The notes beneath the pieces are model-generated. The model worked only from the letters and a program-made list of their open reading frames with translations. It had not been told where the DNA came from and ran no database searches. Of a stretch of DNA of 64,000 nucleotides, positions 63,905-64,000 are shown piece by piece (position 1 is the first letter of the stretch; every line of letters begins with the position of its first letter). The translations under genes and the position numbers were made by a program. The DNA comes from JAIEPX01 sp963725255 (lineage in GTDB: Bacteria; Pseudomonadota; Gammaproteobacteria; JAIEPX01): assembly GCA_963725255.1 (NCBI GenBank), contig CAVRXV010000008.1, positions 1 through 64,000 on the forward strand, given 5' to 3'.

Positions 63905-64000
63905 ATGAAAAAGGTAGCGCAAGAAGCGGGGAGTCCGAGTCGCATAGTGATGTCAGATAGTGTTGAAGAAAGTGCTTTATTGGAATCAATACTAGCCGAT
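63905..64000 (+). CDS. 5' end of an unknown gene, cut by the window edge
   Basis: 32 codons are visible, starting MKKVAQEAGSPSRIVMSDSV, with GAGG 8 nt before the ATG at 63905; an ATG at 63899 is also in frame but is too close to the site. The frame is still open at the window end. No signal peptide in this part; it is charged and helical. Too short to classify. Confidence 0.55.
   Translation, partial: MKKVAQEAGSPSRIVMSDSVEESALLESILAD

Overview
The window is AT-rich bacterial chromosome. It most likely comes from a Legionellales-type gammaproteobacterium (a Coxiellaceae, Berkiella or Legionella relative that lives in protist or animal cells). This is inferred from gammaproteobacterial gene neighbourhoods (ffs-dnaX-ybaB-recR, tRNA cluster-tig-clpP-clpX-lon, kdsD-lptC-lptA-lptB, mlaFEDCB-murA), from a PTS-Ntr-like set with a minimal HPr kinase, and from many unrecognised large soluble proteins of the kind seen in effector-rich intracellular bacteria. 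No rRNA gene or species marker is present.

Regions. 1-3.5 kb: two complete IS3-family elements, a HEPN-like gene, and a small gene cut in two by the second element. 3.6-6.7 kb: a Sel1-repeat protein, an RNase H-like protein and a small secreted protein. 6.8-12.7 kb: a minus-strand run of poorly known genes, including a 774-residue protein with an OTU-protease-like C-terminus and two frameshifted genes. 12.7-21.7 kb: a surface-sugar island with a membrane protein and then a tight operon for CDP-glucose, its 4,6-dehydratase, a 3-dehydratase lacking the Fe-S cysteines, a YerE-like thiamine enzyme, an SDR reductase and a membrane glycosyltransferase. This operon is laid out like a branched-chain 3,6-dideoxyhexose (yersiniose-type) pathway. 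21.7-24.6 kb: recR, ybaB, dnaX and 4.5S RNA. 24.7-31 kb: a tandem pair of paralogous unknown proteins, dapE, a HAD-like protein with a basic tail, and dapD.

31.1-31.8 kb holds five tRNA genes separated by long perfect hairpins. 31.8-37.3 kb encodes tig, clpP, clpX and lon, but is riddled with one-base indels while the residues between them stay conserved; this looks more like an unpolished assembly patch than decay. 37.7-46 kb: an unknown gene, the hpf-ptsN-hprK-EIIA-ptsH set, a secreted hydrolase fused to a nidogen-like domain, and kdsD-lptCAB; rpoN and kdsC are missing from their usual places. 46.2-52.4 kb: argS, the mlaFEDCB lipid-transport operon and murA. 52.6-55.5 kb: two unknown proteins, one with an A8-tract frameshift at its start. 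55.7-64 kb: a permease, a DegP/DegQ-like protease, pgeF, an Nramp-like transporter, coaA, a frameshifted S1/P1 nuclease, a saccharopine dehydrogenase-like gene and the start of one more gene.

The most unusual feature running through the window is a family of intergenic perfect palindromes. They share a terminal GGGGTCA(A/G)(A/G)TCT-like motif but have largely unrelated arm sequences, and sit at 24.4, 31.2, 31.5, 42.7-43.1, 48.0, 61.4 and 62.4 kb.
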